NCBI GenBank assembly: GCA_002224055.1
Contig: AZLU01000131.1
Location: 51,116 to 115,115 of the forward strand
Length of the DNA stretch: 64,000 bases
Reading direction: 5' to 3'
Source of the DNA: Pezizomycotina sp. ARF18
Lineage: Eukaryota > Ascomycota
Position numbers and translations under genes: made by a program. Shown here in pieces: positions 11,322 to 23,681 of this stretch (position 1 is its first letter; each line of letters begins with the position of its first letter). The notes beneath the pieces are model-generated. The model saw only the letters and a program-made list of their open reading frames with translations. It was not told the DNA's origin and searched no databases.

Positions 11322-14008
11322 ATGACTGATCCAGAGGTTCCGTCGGAGGCGCCTGCCCCGGAGGTCAAACAGCGGATACGGTAGCGTCTCCAACCAAAGC
11401 AGAAGAAGCTAGTGAAACGAAGGTAAAGCAGAGGAACAGGCCAACCCGTCTGAACCACTATCGGCGCCCAGCAAAGAGGAAGAAACCAGAGAAGAAAAAC
11501 GGCAGAGGACTCGTCTACCAAGGAGGATGCTTTCAGATGTAATAAAGGACGAACCCAAAGCTGAGGCGCTGGTTGCCGCACCAGTTTCTCAGACAAAAAC
11601 TGAGTCGCCAGCGCAACCAGCGGCTGCGCCCGCCAATGTGGACTCGGAGGATGACCGATGCGCCTGCTGTTTCACCACCTTCATCGGGCTTCCAGTCCGG
11701 ACCCCCTCTGCGCTGGCAGGTAAGACCCGCGGGCGTGATGATTCCGGCACAGAGAGCGATGAGCCCCATGAAGAGGGCAAAGACGGAAGACGACGAAGAA
11801 ATGGAAAACGCCCCTCCCGCTCCGGTGAAAACCGAGGCACCCGCTCAGCGGAACCCATGAACACTGATACCACGCCTGCTACTGGGGAGGCTGCACCAGC
11901 ACCACTACCACAGCCCAAGGCACCGGGGACGCCCGCCCATGCAGAAAGCACCATGCAGAAGTTTTGTCTCTCTATGGTCCGTAACATGAAGCGTCTGAAA
12001 GATGCCGCGCCATTCGTCTTACCTGTCGACCATGTCAAGCTCAACATTCCTCACTACTACGATATCATTAAAGAACCCATGGATCTGCGACGATCGAGAA
12101 GAAGCTTGTCCAGAACGCCTATCCGAGCACGGAGGAGTTTATAGCAGCTTCAAGCTCATCATAGCGAACACTGTCAAGTTCAATGGCGAGGAGCACGCCG
12201 TCACCCTGATGGGTCGGACCTGGAGGCCCACTTTGAGAGGAACCTGAAATCGATGCCCGCCATTGACCAGGTGACTCCACCATCTAAGAGCAAGAAGAAA
12301 GGAGGGTCTGCCCCAAAGCGCCCGGCAGCTGCCCCCGCGCCTGCTTCGGCTCCTGCCACTGCTCCCGCCACTGCCGCCGATCCAGTTCCAGTCCCATGCA
12401 TACCGCTGCTCCAGCACCTGTCCAGCGCGAACCTAGCCCCAAAACGAAGCCTAAAGTCAGCACCCCTCCGCCGCCTCCCCCGAAAGTTAACACCAAGGTA
12501 CGGCGCGAGTCCAGGTCTACGGCGAAGTCGCCCACGGCGGCCTCTCCTACGTTTTCGCTTCAGCCATCCGGAATGCTCTCATTCGTCGGGATAGTACCGC
12601 GACGACTGACGGTAGACCAAAGCGACCTATTCACCCTCCACCGTCAAGGGACCTTCCTTATTCAGACATGAAGCCGAGACGCAAGAAGGCCGTTGCTGAG
12701 CTCAAGTTCTGCGACACGGTACTAAAGGAACTGCTGAAGAAACAGCACGAGGCTTACGCTTTCCCTTTCTACAACAGTTGACCCTGTCGCGCTGAACATC
12801 CCGGATACTTTAAGATAGTACGGAAACCTATGGATCCTCAGCTCAATTCAAACCAAGCTCAAGGGCAACGAATACGATGGGACTGCCGATTTGAGGCTGA
12901 CATCCGCCTCATGTCACCAATTGCTACAAATTTAATCCTGCCGATTCTCCGTTCATCAATGGGAAAGAAACTGGAGGCGTCTTTGATTCGAAGTGGAAGG
13001 AGAAACCTAATTTCAAGGAGCAGCATTCAGAGTCGGTATCTCCTCAGCCAGAAGAGGCAGAGGAGACGAAATGAGCGAGATGAGTCGCATGAAGACATTG
13101 TTGCACTGCAGCAGCAACTCGAGATGATGAAGGATCGTCTTGATAGGATCAAAGAAGGGCAAAAAGGCTTCGCCTCCCGCGCAACCCAGCAAAAGCAGCC
13201 ACAAGAAAGAAGGGCAGCGTTTCCAGTGCCCCTCCCCCGCTCCGCCTAAGAAAGCGGCACCAGCTAAGGAAGCCGCGGCTCCTGCAAAGAAAAAGTCCAG
13301 CTCGAAGAAGAAATCAGACGACGTTCCTTATATTACATTCGAACAGAAGCAAGAAATCAGTGAAAGATCAACTCGTTGCCTCCTAATAAGATGGCGAACG
13401 CTCTTAAGATGATCCAGGAAGGAATGCCAGTCTTAAAGGGGTAAGTTTCAAAAGGAAAACTCAGCGCCATTCAAATTGTGTTTATGTCTGTCTATATTTG
13501 CATCTATTTACTTGGTTACTAAACGCTATGCCTTTTTTTTAGGATCTTCAACAGGAGAGATCGAACTTGATATTGATGAACTCAGTAACGATGTACTCTA
13601 TCGTCTGTACAAGTATGTTTCGAAACATACAGGCTCATCGAAGGCTGCAGCTCCTGCTGCGCCCGCTCAACCAGCGGCATCTTCCGGGTCAAAGTCTAAG
13701 CCACCGGGCGCGGCAAGGCCAAAGAAAAACAAGCCGATGAGCGCTTTGGAGCAAGAGAAAAAGATCAAAGAAATCCAAAACCGCCTTGAAGGGTACGAAC
13801 GCGACAATTCTGGGGGCGCGAAGCCACAATCGCTGTCGTCGATGACCCAAGCCAAGGAAGTAAGGACATATCCTGAAACCCAAAAATAAATAAATCTGTC
13901 TTGCGAGCTTATTTTCTTTTACTAACAAATTCGTCTTGTTTTTTTAGATGCAGAAATGAGTTCAAGCGATGATGAATCCTCTAGCGGTCTGAGAGCGAAG
14001 AGGAATGA
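11322..14008 (+). CDS. BDF1: BDF1-like BET protein: two bromodomains plus an ET domain
   Basis: BET-type factors bind acetylated histone H4 tails and recruit transcription machinery. An Ala/Pro/Glu-rich leader ([15 protein letters not shown]) precedes bromodomain 1 at about 11955-12250 ([20 protein letters not shown], then [10 protein letters not shown]). Bromodomain 2 lies at about 12690-13020 ([20 protein letters not shown], then [11 protein letters not shown]). A basic Lys/Ser linker follows. The ET domain ([14 protein letters not shown] joined to [10 protein letters not shown]) is split by an intron at 13441-13542. A Lys/Glu-rich stretch ([17 protein letters not shown]) follows, then a second intron (13860-13947) and an acidic Ser tail with stop at 14006-14008. 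Bromodomain 1 alone needs three one-base corrections, near 12087, 12147 and 12217, each a missing base, so the break pattern looks like sequencing error. The exact 5' end is unresolved. Confidence 0.9.
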
Positions 14009-15703
14009 ACCAAATATTCTGCTGGATCTAGATCTCTCAAGTAAGCTAGATGACAAAGCACATACGGTCGAAAACGTTTTCTGCGAGACGCCAACAAGTT
14101 ACAGCTCTTGATAATAATAACTTCCCCTCTTCTCTTCTCTTTCAAATGTGCTTTATTTGGTTCGTCATCTTTAATCTTTTTTTAATGCCTTTTATCCCTT
14201 GCTCATGAGGAACCAAAAGATTATTCGTTCTTATTGTCATTTCCATCCTTATTGTATCTCTTTTTTTTCTATTCATTCTCGTTCGTACTGTTCTCTTTTC
14301 TCCTCTTACTACGGATTGGCTGCTTTTTTCGTTTCTTAAAGAAATAAATGGACCCTGGTGTTATTTCTGAATTATCGATACTTCATGTCTTTTATCTCTA
14401 TGGTCGTTACTCTTTTTCTCTTTCTTATCTCTTCACTCTACTAACATTATCATGTCCATTGTTTCTCTACTTTTTCCTTTACTTTTATTTTATTTTATTT
14501 TTATTTTTTTATTTTTGGGACTGACGGTAGTTTCGAACTGTTTCGTGTCTTGTTTCGAAGGTGTGAGGCAACACTTTACAAAAACGATGTATTTTGTCCC
14601 TCGGGATTGTGTTACTAGAAACCCCTTTTAATAACAGACACCCATTATCCCTTTATCTTCTTTCGTATATATTTTCTTTTCGAATCTCGTACTTTTTTTT
14701 CTAATATTCCTTTTCTTTCTTCTTGTATTTACTTTATTGTTGGTAATTTTTTTTTGTTGTTGTTGCTCTCCAGGGAGAGAGAGTCTTCGGTGGCAGCAGC
14801 TTCTATCTATGGGGCGCCCCGTCTTTTTTATCATATGTATGCTTTTTCTATCATTTCTTTTCCACGGTGCGAAATATTCATCGCCCTTCGGAGGGTATGT
14901 TTCAAGGACCCATTGTTATTTTGTCAGTAAGGAATGGGCGGTGAGAAATTTCTTTTCTCATTATTATCATATTTCCATCTTTATTTATCGCTCACCCAAC
15001 AGATTCCGATAAGCGTGAAAGAGGGAGGGCCATGGCCAGAACTATGGATTTCTGCGTATTATTGTGTGGGGACGCTGCTCTGTATTCTTAGACCATGAAT
15101 GACCTGGCCATGCCATAGGCGACACTAAGATCATATTCTTTTATTTCATTCCTTCAACAGGCTCACAAGAAAGAAAGTTCTCCGGTGCCTTTGATTTGCA
15201 GTGATTACTGCTTTTTTGACGTTTTCCCCACGTAAAGATCTCGAGAGAAACTTGTTTAGTTCTTATCAGTTTAATTCTCGTTCGGCGCCGTCTGAGGCGT
15301 AAAAAAATTGTCTTGTTGAGTCACAGTGAGTTCCACAACATAATCTGGAAGGTTCCGTTTTCATAGCTCTCGCGCACTACTACTATTAAGAATATTCGAG
15401 TAAAAACGATCCTCCGTTCATGTAAGCACCTTTTCCTCTCGCTTTGTCTTTCCAACTTTGATACTTTGAGGATACAGAATGCGGAACTTTTGCCCCATTA
15501 CTTCAACGTTTTTTGGTATGTTCACGATCACGTATGTGTCCAATAGCTTAGCTTGGCTTTTTGAAAGTATGTCAACGATGCGGTGTCACACAAGCTCCAA
15601 TACACGTACGTATACACCAAACAAAGTTTACGTTTTCCTTTTTTGCGACGAATCGGAGTTCGTCTAGACGGTGTTCAAATGCGGGACTCGCTAGAATGTT
15701 CCA

Positions 15704-15736
<33 letters not shown>

Positions 15737-16154
15737 AAAAAATATTAAGAACGCTTTTTTTTCTTCTGGGTTCGATATGTGGAGAAAGATCGACAATACG
15801 GTAATAGGTCACAAGTAGATTCTATATATATCAAAGTATGCCCTTTTTCAAGCGTCTCAATAGGTTTAAGGGTGAAAAAAGATTTTATACTGTAATTTTG
15901 CGACCAGCACTAAGCTAGAAAAGATTGAAAAGATGTACAAGATAACATGGAAAAAGTGATAAGAAGGAAGGATATATCGGTATAGACCTATTTATTATTA
16001 TTAAAAAAAATTTTTTATTCTATAATTTATATTAATATATTAGAGCTTCGGGGTGATATTAGAAACATTGGAGCAGTATTCCCATTTGCTTTCTGTTCGT
16101 CCCTTTTCCAAATTAATTCACAATTCTGTACCCTTACATAAGCCGGGCAATTTT
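14009..16154. other. intergenic region between two convergent genes
   Basis: About 2.1 kb between the 3' ends of BDF1 (+) and the secreted-protein gene (-). It contains T-rich and CTTTT-rich stretches (14100-14520), a poly-A run at about 15711-15734, and no protein-like frame I can support. No tRNA or spliceosomal RNA signature was recognised. Confidence 0.5.
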
Positions 16155-17097
16155 TTACAACCCGCTTCCGCTGCTACCTCCCACCAGCACGGCGTTGGGC
16201 TGCGTCTGGAAGCTCGGCGGCGGCATGACCGGAGCCGCGGGCTTCGTATCCCCGAACAGCCACTCGAGGCCGGCTTGACCTCCTTGTGAACCCAATTCGT
16301 AAGCCACGACGGGAGCAAATCCAGCATCTGGAACATGCCGTCCGTAGCCACATCCATGACGGCCGTAATATCCAACATCAAACCGTCAACATTACCCGTC
16401 GTCAGCGCGTCGATAAGGTCGTGCGGCGTGTTCCAGAGTTCCGCCAGCCCGCCGCCGGACATGAAATTGTCCACGCTCGCGAGGTAAAACGGCAAGTCCC
16501 TGTCTGAAAAACGGTGAATAGGGGCGGAAAGTGTAAATCCTCGCCCATTTCCTCGGGCGTCATGGGGGTTATGTACAGGAAGATCAATTGCATGCGAGAG
16601 CGTTGCTGGCGACGTTCCAGAAGTCCGGCATGAGCATCTGGAGGAGGCCCATCTTTAGGTAAGGGCTGCCGTTGTTCCAGCTTGTGATGATCGGGATGTT
16701 GTTTTGGTGTCTGCGGTGGGTACTAGGGATAGGTGGTTCTTGATGAAGGCGTATGCCATTATCAGGTCCGCTGTTTTTTCAAAAGGTATCATTAGTTTTC
16801 TTCTCGCCTTAGCGGATAATTAGGAAAAGAAAGTAGTATAATTAAAAAAAAGGAGATTTGCAAGACCGCCTTAATAGCTTTTAACTTACGAGGAACATCC
16901 GGCCAGCCCGGTATGCTATCGCCAGAGTTAGGTCCTGCCGTGGTTGTGGCTATCGCGCTAGAAAAAGTCGATGGCGGAGGAGGTGCTACCTCTTTCCGAC
17001 GAGGCTCAGGGTTTGGCTCCGGGAAGGCATGCCCGTTGCCGTGCCGGAACGTTGCTATCCCTCCGGCGAGGAGCAGGAGGAACGAACGGAACTTCAT
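16155..17097 (-). CDS. predicted secreted protein of unknown function
   Basis: The start at 17097 gives a classic signal peptide (MKFRSFLLLLAGGIA). A Pro/Glu-rich spacer follows (EPNPEP) with an Ala/Thr/Ser stretch. A 119-base intron at 16771-16889 has a GTAAGT donor and an AACAG acceptor. The second exon continues PDLIMAYAFIKNHLSLVP, then after frame changes NNIPIITSWNNGSPYLKMGL, MLMPDFWNVASNAL, ITPMTPEEMGEDLHFPP, DNFMSGGGLAELWNTPHDLI, LMLDITAVMDVATDGMFQML and LLPSWLTNWVHKE. The C-terminus is Pro/Gly/Ser-rich and stops at 16155. Mature length would be about 250 residues. I do not recognise the family. The helical, Met-rich core and the PTPHDLI/DLIDAL stretch suggest a globular extracellular or wall protein rather than a small cysteine-rich effector, since very few cysteines are visible. 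Confidence 0.7.
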
Positions 17098-19575
17098 GAT
17101 TCGATATTTGTCGTCGCCCGTGCTGACTATCGATATTTGCAATTCGTAGGGAGCTACTCAACGTGGAATTGAAAAAACTGAAAAAAAAAAAAGTCGCACA
17201 GCTTTCTTAAAAATCAAACGCCGTAATATAGGTCACAAGAGAAAGGAAAAAGTAGAGAAATAGGAGAATGCTCCTACAGCTCTTTATCTTGTGATGTCTC
17301 GCCTGATGGTCGAGGGGCTCGCCCGAGTACCACGAGAGCTTAAATAAAGGTTAAAGTTTAGATGTTTGTCTAGAACATCACCCGCTTTCTCTGTTTTCCT
17401 CCGCGGCCACGCATGTCGCAGCAGCAGCAAGCTATAACAACAAAGTTATCAATGACGATATCGCAGATGGCTTCGTGCATTTGCAAACCGTATAAGGAAA
17501 ACTTTGATGCTCGGAAGGGGAACGCCAAATATGATTGAATCCGTCTCCCAAAATGAAACGTCGTCATGATAATTTTAAAAGCTTCACGAATATACAAACA
17601 AGGATGCAATGGTCTAGGCGCAAGACTCGACGTCGAAGATCTAGGGCAATCATTGCGTTTTATACTTAAGTTATTTTGGGGCTATAGAGGAAGGAATTCC
17701 CTAATCACTTACTAAGTAACCAAAATGTAAAGGCGTCTTTCTACTTCATGTTTAGATTAGGTATAAAGCAGCATATGAAGGAGCATAGTACCATAGATAT
17801 AGCGAATATTCGCAAGCTTCTAGAAGAGTCTACCGTATTGGTGTGCTCAATATCCAGTACATCGTTCCTTAACTACTTTGCCCTTGGATTCCTTTTGGAA
17901 GTTCTAAAGATGGAGCAACACTAATGTTAGAATATAACTTAAAAAAAAGCTAGTAAATACATCATTGTCGTGGATCTCAGGCATTAGCGTAATACTCAAA
18001 TTAAGCGTGACCAAGTATAAGAATCTCTGAGCCCTCATGGTTTCGTTATTCGTGCTGGCGATATACTTCTTTTCCTTTCATCAAGCCTCAAATTTAGACC
18101 TTAATTCTGCAATTTCTATGGTCAAATAATTAAATAAAAATTTAGCTATAGAGCTCGCTAGATGTAAGATCTTCTAGGGTTTATACCGTGCTAAAGACTT
18201 AACTAGTCTTCGAATCTCAATGTAATAGAATTCCGTAAGGGTTATACTTGTTATCCTTTTTTAGAAAGTAAGTGGTGATTCGTTTGCATTTCCCCGAGTC
18301 TAAGCGACTATTTATAATTGCAGGAACAAGCTTGATATAATCTTTTAGGAGTTACTTTTAGTTCGATTACCCGACAATGGACATTCGTATGAGGTTCTTA
18401 GTACTTACTGCATTGATGCTGCCGTATTAAACACTTCGGATGAGGCCGATAATAGCCACGATATAAAACTCAAAGGAAACTACCATAACAAGGATAAGAT
18501 CTTGATCAAGTATGTATTCTTATCGCAGCCCTATGTTTCTCATTCGATCTTTTCAATATCTCGATTAGTAAAGGATCCTTTATCTTAATATTCCCAGCTT
18601 CGCGGACCAGAGGTAAAATGAGAAAAGACCCTCTTCGGGTTCCTGAAGCGAGCCATTTGTAACAGTTCGTCAAAGGAGATAAACGACATTTTATAGCTGC
18701 CGATGAGCCGTGTATATCCTGGAAGGCCATGTGATGCAACAAGGTTTGATAGCAGCTGAATTGTATGCTTGGATATATGCGTGCCTTGTCTGTTTCCTTT
18801 TTCTTCGTTTCTCCTTATGTTTCTTTTTTTCATGATTGTCTTTTCATGTTTCTAGAAGGTGGAGAAGGTTAATGCATGAACGTTGACCGACACTCATCTG
18901 ATTGTGGAAGCGAAAATGAGTTTGATTTCAAGGGGAAATAGCCGGGAGATCGATATCGGAATACATAGCTGTGTGCAAATGTTTACTAAATTAAGGAAGA
19001 TGATCGATAGATACCAGGAGGAAAGTTTAATCCTCCTTTTGTTGCTTTTCAACGTTCTTCCCTTACCTTTCTAATTGGACCCTTCCTCCCTTGTGTGGGT
19101 CCGTTCTTACCTCACTAACTTGTTTGGTTATCCTATGATAATTCTAATTATCTTTAGCGTCCTTGGTGTTTACGCGGATACTTTTGCTTTATCCATGGCA
19201 GATGTAATTAGTTATAGCATGAAGGAGAAATGAGTAGAGCGCCATCTAGATTTAACCATAACTGGTTCAAACTAGTAACAGTTATACTTACCTTATACCG
19301 AATCGATGGTTAACTAAGTTAATCATCCACCACGGAGGGACTCTGATGGCAAGAATGGGGGTAATATGCTCTTCCCATGGTGGAATCTCATGAACTAGGA
19401 CTCTTGTTAGTCCGCATCTATAAAGCCAACAGCTCTTGCACCTTATTCCTGCTTCATTACCATCCTCATCATCCTCCATCATCCTCATCTCCTTACCCAT
19501 TAGCCCTTAAACAAACTCTTTGTCAAAATACCTGTAAATACAATCTCGAAAATAAACGCCTCCCAATTGCCCAGC
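17098..19575. other. intergenic region, no supported gene
   Basis: About 2.5 kb. Frames on either strand are short and show no conserved motif. Immediately right of the secreted-protein start lies its presumed promoter (17098-17400), which includes an A-rich tract at 17180-17191. The remainder has moderate AT content and no clear repeat. Confidence 0.45.
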
Positions 19576-20032
19576 ATGTCAGAATCAGCTCTCTCCTCGC
19601 GTACTCCCTTCGCCGTCTCCGCCATGGCAGCCACGTGGCCTGACGGCGTCGGCCCCTATCCCTCGTACCGAATGCGCTGCGTCTGCGAGGACGGCGTCGA
19701 CAAGCGACCAAATAACCGCCATGCTCGCCGCAGATGCCCAAAAAGTGGCAGAGTCCAGATCACATTGACGGACAACCATATGTGCGCTATGTACTCAACG
19801 ATACGACCTCTTCCCTTTCAACCCCCGAACAAGCAAATCATGGATGAATTCGCGGTGCCTGCAAGACGGCCAATGCGAAGTGCACCTCTGCCAATGCGAT
19901 GTAAGTAATGCTTGATTACCCGCTGCCGAGGTCCCTTTCTAAACCTGTTTCTTCTTTAAATTTTCTTGGACACATTGCTAATAATCTCCTGTGATAAACA
20001 GAAAATCACCTGTGAGCCCCAAGGAGGACTAA
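19576..20032 (+). CDS. weakly supported small gene, function unknown
   Basis: The base composition is GC-richer than the surroundings, as for other coding blocks here. Reading across two or three frame changes gives TAMLAADAQKWQSPDHIDGQ, then PYVRYVLNDTTSSLSTPEQA, then CKTANAKCTSANA. A GTAAGT donor at 19900 is followed about 100 bases later by an AACAG acceptor at 20001. Splicing gives a short end (KSPVSPKED) with stop at 20030-20032. Product about 135-140 residues. No family is recognised and the start at 19576 is only one option. Confidence 0.35.
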
Positions 20033-20608
20033 GATCGAACTGTAAGAATTTTGGAGAGGAGGATCTCGGGATGTATTAGATAGAAATAGCTAGATAATTT
20101 AATGTATACTTGCTATAATTAGCAGACTGGAAAAAGCAGGGTATCAGGTTAAAGTGTATATTCACTGATAGATCGGCGTTTTCTTTCGCTAGAGCTTCCG
20201 ATGATATCAATATAGACTTACTTTCATCTAGCATACGTCTTTCTACCGTATTTTTCGTATTCCTTCATCGTGGACAAAAGAGGGAAAAAAAAAAAAAAAA
20301 AAAAAAAAAAGAGTAGTCAGAATACAATAGATATGATTAAACTGAAGCTATTCATTTCAAAGTATCAAGTGATACTATTCATGTAATTCGTTAAAAAGTC
20401 ACTCGAAAGGTTTCCTGTCTACTTTTGTTCTCGAGAAGGCTTGCTCGGAACGGAAAATTATTTTTCCTATACAGAAAGCATGGGCAGGCTTGGTAAGGGC
20501 TCTAAAAAAAAAAAAAAAAAAAAAATATTGGAGGGAAAAAAAAGTTTCTTTGCGGTTTTCAATTTTCCTAGATCTCGGTAGCGAAAAGAGGTTTCAAGTT
20601 ACTTCGCA
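20033..20608. other. intergenic region, putative GEP3 promoter
   Basis: Contains poly-A tracts at 20284-20310 and 20504-20525. No gene is visible. The last 100-200 bases must include the start region of the rightward GEP3 gene. Confidence 0.5.
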
Positions 20609-23174
20609 ATGCGCAGCAGAATCTTACCCCTTGCCAGGGCGACGTCCCGCAGACGCTCACAATGCATTTTCTGCTCCTTCAGGTCCTTATCGACAGTTCC
20701 TCGGAACTTTCGAGGTGATTTCGCCGTTCAAGCTCCGAAGCGGCAAGCTCCCGTCAAAGGTGCGGCGGCCGTTCCGCGAAGCTACTCTACAGGGCTCGAG
20801 AATCGCTCGCAGAGCCATGCTGAAGAGCAATCGCCTACTTCAGATTCTACTGGAGCTAGCCATGAGCCTACCGTCGCGGACAACGATGGTGTCTCTGATA
20901 CCTCACGAGCTGCAGTAGCAGAGCAGATGACAGCAGATATATTATCGCTATTGAGACTTCATCTGCTGCAGCAGAAAACGAGGAGGTTTTCGTGCCGCCG
21001 CCGTATTGCCCGGGATGTGGCGCACCTTCTCAGACTACGGATCCGGAAGAATCTGGCTACTACTCGACGAAAATGAAACGGGAGTGGATACCGCGGAAAG
21101 CGTTAGAGGGTAACGGGGAAGGCGAGAACGGGGAGTGATGCTGCTAATGTTACAAGTCATGGAGATGGAACTACATCGATGTCCGAAACTACATTGGAAG
21201 AAAACTTTGAGGAAACCGTAGCGTCCGAGCATACGACGATAACGGAGGAGTCACTGTAGCGGAGGAAAGGACAATAATTGGTGAAGCTCGTAGTAAACGA
21301 GATCACGGAAGGGCAGCAGTAGATAAAGTCACGGTCGTCGAGCGCTATGATGGAAAGAGGAGGATACTATTCTTTTAAGGCTAAGGTGCGGTACAAACGA
21401 GTGCGAACGAAAGTGAATGTACTCCACGACTTCAGGAGGCTGGGGACGAGTGAAGACGGGGCTATGGGCGAGCAAATACGAGCACAAGAAGCGTACGATC
21501 TAGAGAAGGCGAAGAATGCTCCGAAGAGGAAGAAATAGAAGGTGAGATAGAGGGAGAAGAGGTGGTTGCATCAGAGCAAGCGGAGAAAGTTCGGGAAGAC
21601 CCGAGAGAAGTTGAACTGCGCAAGCGTTTTTTCGCTGAGCAAGAAAAGATCAAGCCGCCACTCTGCGGTCGGTGTCATGCTCTCATGCACCATGGCAAAG
21701 GCACTCCTCTGCCGTATCCGACATTCGCTTCCGTCGCACAACCAATGTTGGAAAGCCAATTTCAGAACCTCTACATATATCACATCGTAGACGCTGCAGA
21801 TTTCCTCTCTCAATACTACCGGGTCTACGCCGCAACATCTTGCGACACCTGCCATCCTCACGTTCCGTGAGAAGAAACGTGACGTTTTCCCTCATTGTCA
21901 CCAGAGCAGACCTCTTGATGCCCAAGGAGAACATGGTCTCCAGCCTGATGACGTACCTGAGGACAGTTTTGAAGGAAGCACTTCCGGAGTGGATGAAGAC
22001 GGCGATATCAGAGTTGTGAGCGCCAAAAATACGTGACTACCGAGCGGGTCAAGAGCGAGATCAAGGGTCGCAGGGAAGCGTCTTCCTCATCGGCCGTACG
22101 AATGTCGGCAAAAGTAGGCTGTTTGAAAGCATCTACCCGAGAAATAACAAGATTGCGAAAGCCTGGGTGGGGTAAAGGCGACGGCGTTGAGAGAGGCGGA
22201 TTTAACTACGACCAGCTTCTAGGTGAAAATGCAGGTTGTAGGAACGAAAAAGCATAGTACGGGCCAAGGCGAGTCGTTATAAGTGAGGTCGGCCGCTCAA
22301 GAGGCTATCAGTTCGTTGAAATGCCAACCGTCAACGAAATGCCTGGCACTACGGCGGGTGCCATCCGGGTTCCGTTCTCGAACGGTAAAGGCGAACTTGT
22401 TGACCTTCCAGGACTTGCGCGAGGGAACTTACTTGACTACGTGCGTGACGAATATATCAAGGGCACGGTCATGACGAATCGCATAATTCCCGAGCAATAT
22501 GTCATCAAGCCAGGCCAGACTCTTGTGCTCGGTGGTATTATTAGAATCTCTGCTGTTACAGAGAAAGTTACTCTGCTCGCTTACCCGTTTCTCACATTGC
22601 CCGCGCACGTTACCAACCCCAGTAAAGCCCATGACCTCCTCAACCATCCGGACCCAGCATCTTCAAACAAGCCAGTCTTGTGGTCAAAGCCTCTCATCGG
22701 CCATGCTATAAAGTCTGCGGGACCTTCACGCTTGGGTGGGATGTGACCCAAAGAAGAGATCAAGACTGAAGCACTACAAAGCTGCTGAAATGGAGAAGAT
22801 CCCTTACAGGATATATTCGACAGATCTCCTGGTCGAGGGCTGCGGGTGGATAGAGCTGGTTGCTGAGGTTCTCAAGTGGAAAGACCCTCCAGTGGTGGAA
22901 GTTGGAGCCCGCTCGGTAAGAGTATTGGATCCGACCGCCCATGGGAGCTCAGGCTCTTGGCAAGAAGAAAAAGAAGGCCCGGCCTGTAGCGGCCGAAGAT
23001 GAGCATGAAAGGAAGGGCGAAGGAGCAAGAAGGCTTGCTAGGAGGCAAATACCGGAGTTCTGGAAGAAGATTGGGAATATGGCCCGGGAGGCTCGGCAGA
23101 GGGAAGGAAGCAAATCTCAGAAGCTTCTTAAGCCTTTTTCTCCTCTTTGCCTTGCCTCACGATTTGTAAAATAA
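20609..23174 (+). CDS. GEP3: GEP3-like mitochondrial GTPase (YqeH/NOA1 family, circularly permuted)
   Basis: Members of this family are matrix GTPases linked to assembly of the small mitochondrial ribosomal subunit; yeast Gep3 was named for its interaction with prohibitins. The N-terminus is Arg/Ser-rich with almost no acidic residues (MRSRILPLARATSRRRSQ), typical of a mitochondrial presequence. A zinc-binding module is split: CPGCGAPSQ near 21010 and CGRCHALMHHG near 21664. The GTPase motifs come in permuted order: a G4-like VTRADLLMP (about 21900), then the G1 P-loop GRTNVGKS (about 22093), a G2-region threonine in PGTTAG (22340) and G3 DLPG (22402). A long beta-rich C-terminal part follows and ends in a basic tail. 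The P-loop, G3 and G4 lie in different frames, so indels are present. Start chosen because the presequence begins there. Confidence 0.85.
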
Positions 23175-23681
23175 ATGTACTATACGATATGCATAAATCA
23201 AGCATCAATACTAGCTTGTACGGGGTAGGAAGGAAATGAGCACATCGTGTATTTTTTTGCAGTCAAATAGAGAAAGACTAAACGATATTAGTTGCAAAGA
23301 CTCATGTTTATATATAATGTGATCAAGAGCTCGAAAACTGTTCATTATATAGGACGGGTGATTCCAATATCCAAGCTGTCAATTTCGCACGTACATTTGT
23401 AAATGCCAAGAACCTTGCTCTCCACCGCTATGGCTGCCGCGTCACCAAAAATTCGCAAGAAAAAAAGCTCTCACCCACGAACGCCTACTCCCTCTATATT
23501 TATTTCTTGGGAGCAGCTTTAATTAATTCTATCCACTTACAAAATACTTCAAGTTTCTCCCCCTCCACTCCCCTCAAACAACGCACTTGCCTTCAGGAAA
23601 CGAGGGAAGGAAACTAAATATCCCTGAGCCAGTTTACTATCTCCATCTATCTTTCTCTAGCCCTTCTTCCTTCTTGCAATC
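23175..23681. promoter_or_regulatory. intergenic region with the PRE8 promoter
   Basis: About 500 bases between GEP3 and PRE8, both rightward. The last 150 bases are C/T-rich (CTCCCCCTCCACTCCCCTC near 23560), as is common just upstream of fungal start codons. No PACE-type proteasome element (GGTGGCAAA) is seen. Confidence 0.4.

Noticed and set aside
20284-20310. Long poly-A runs (here, 29330-29352, 61431-61453) as retroposon tails
   Set aside because: No target-site duplications or reverse-transcriptase remnants flank them; such runs occur throughout the spacers on both strands.
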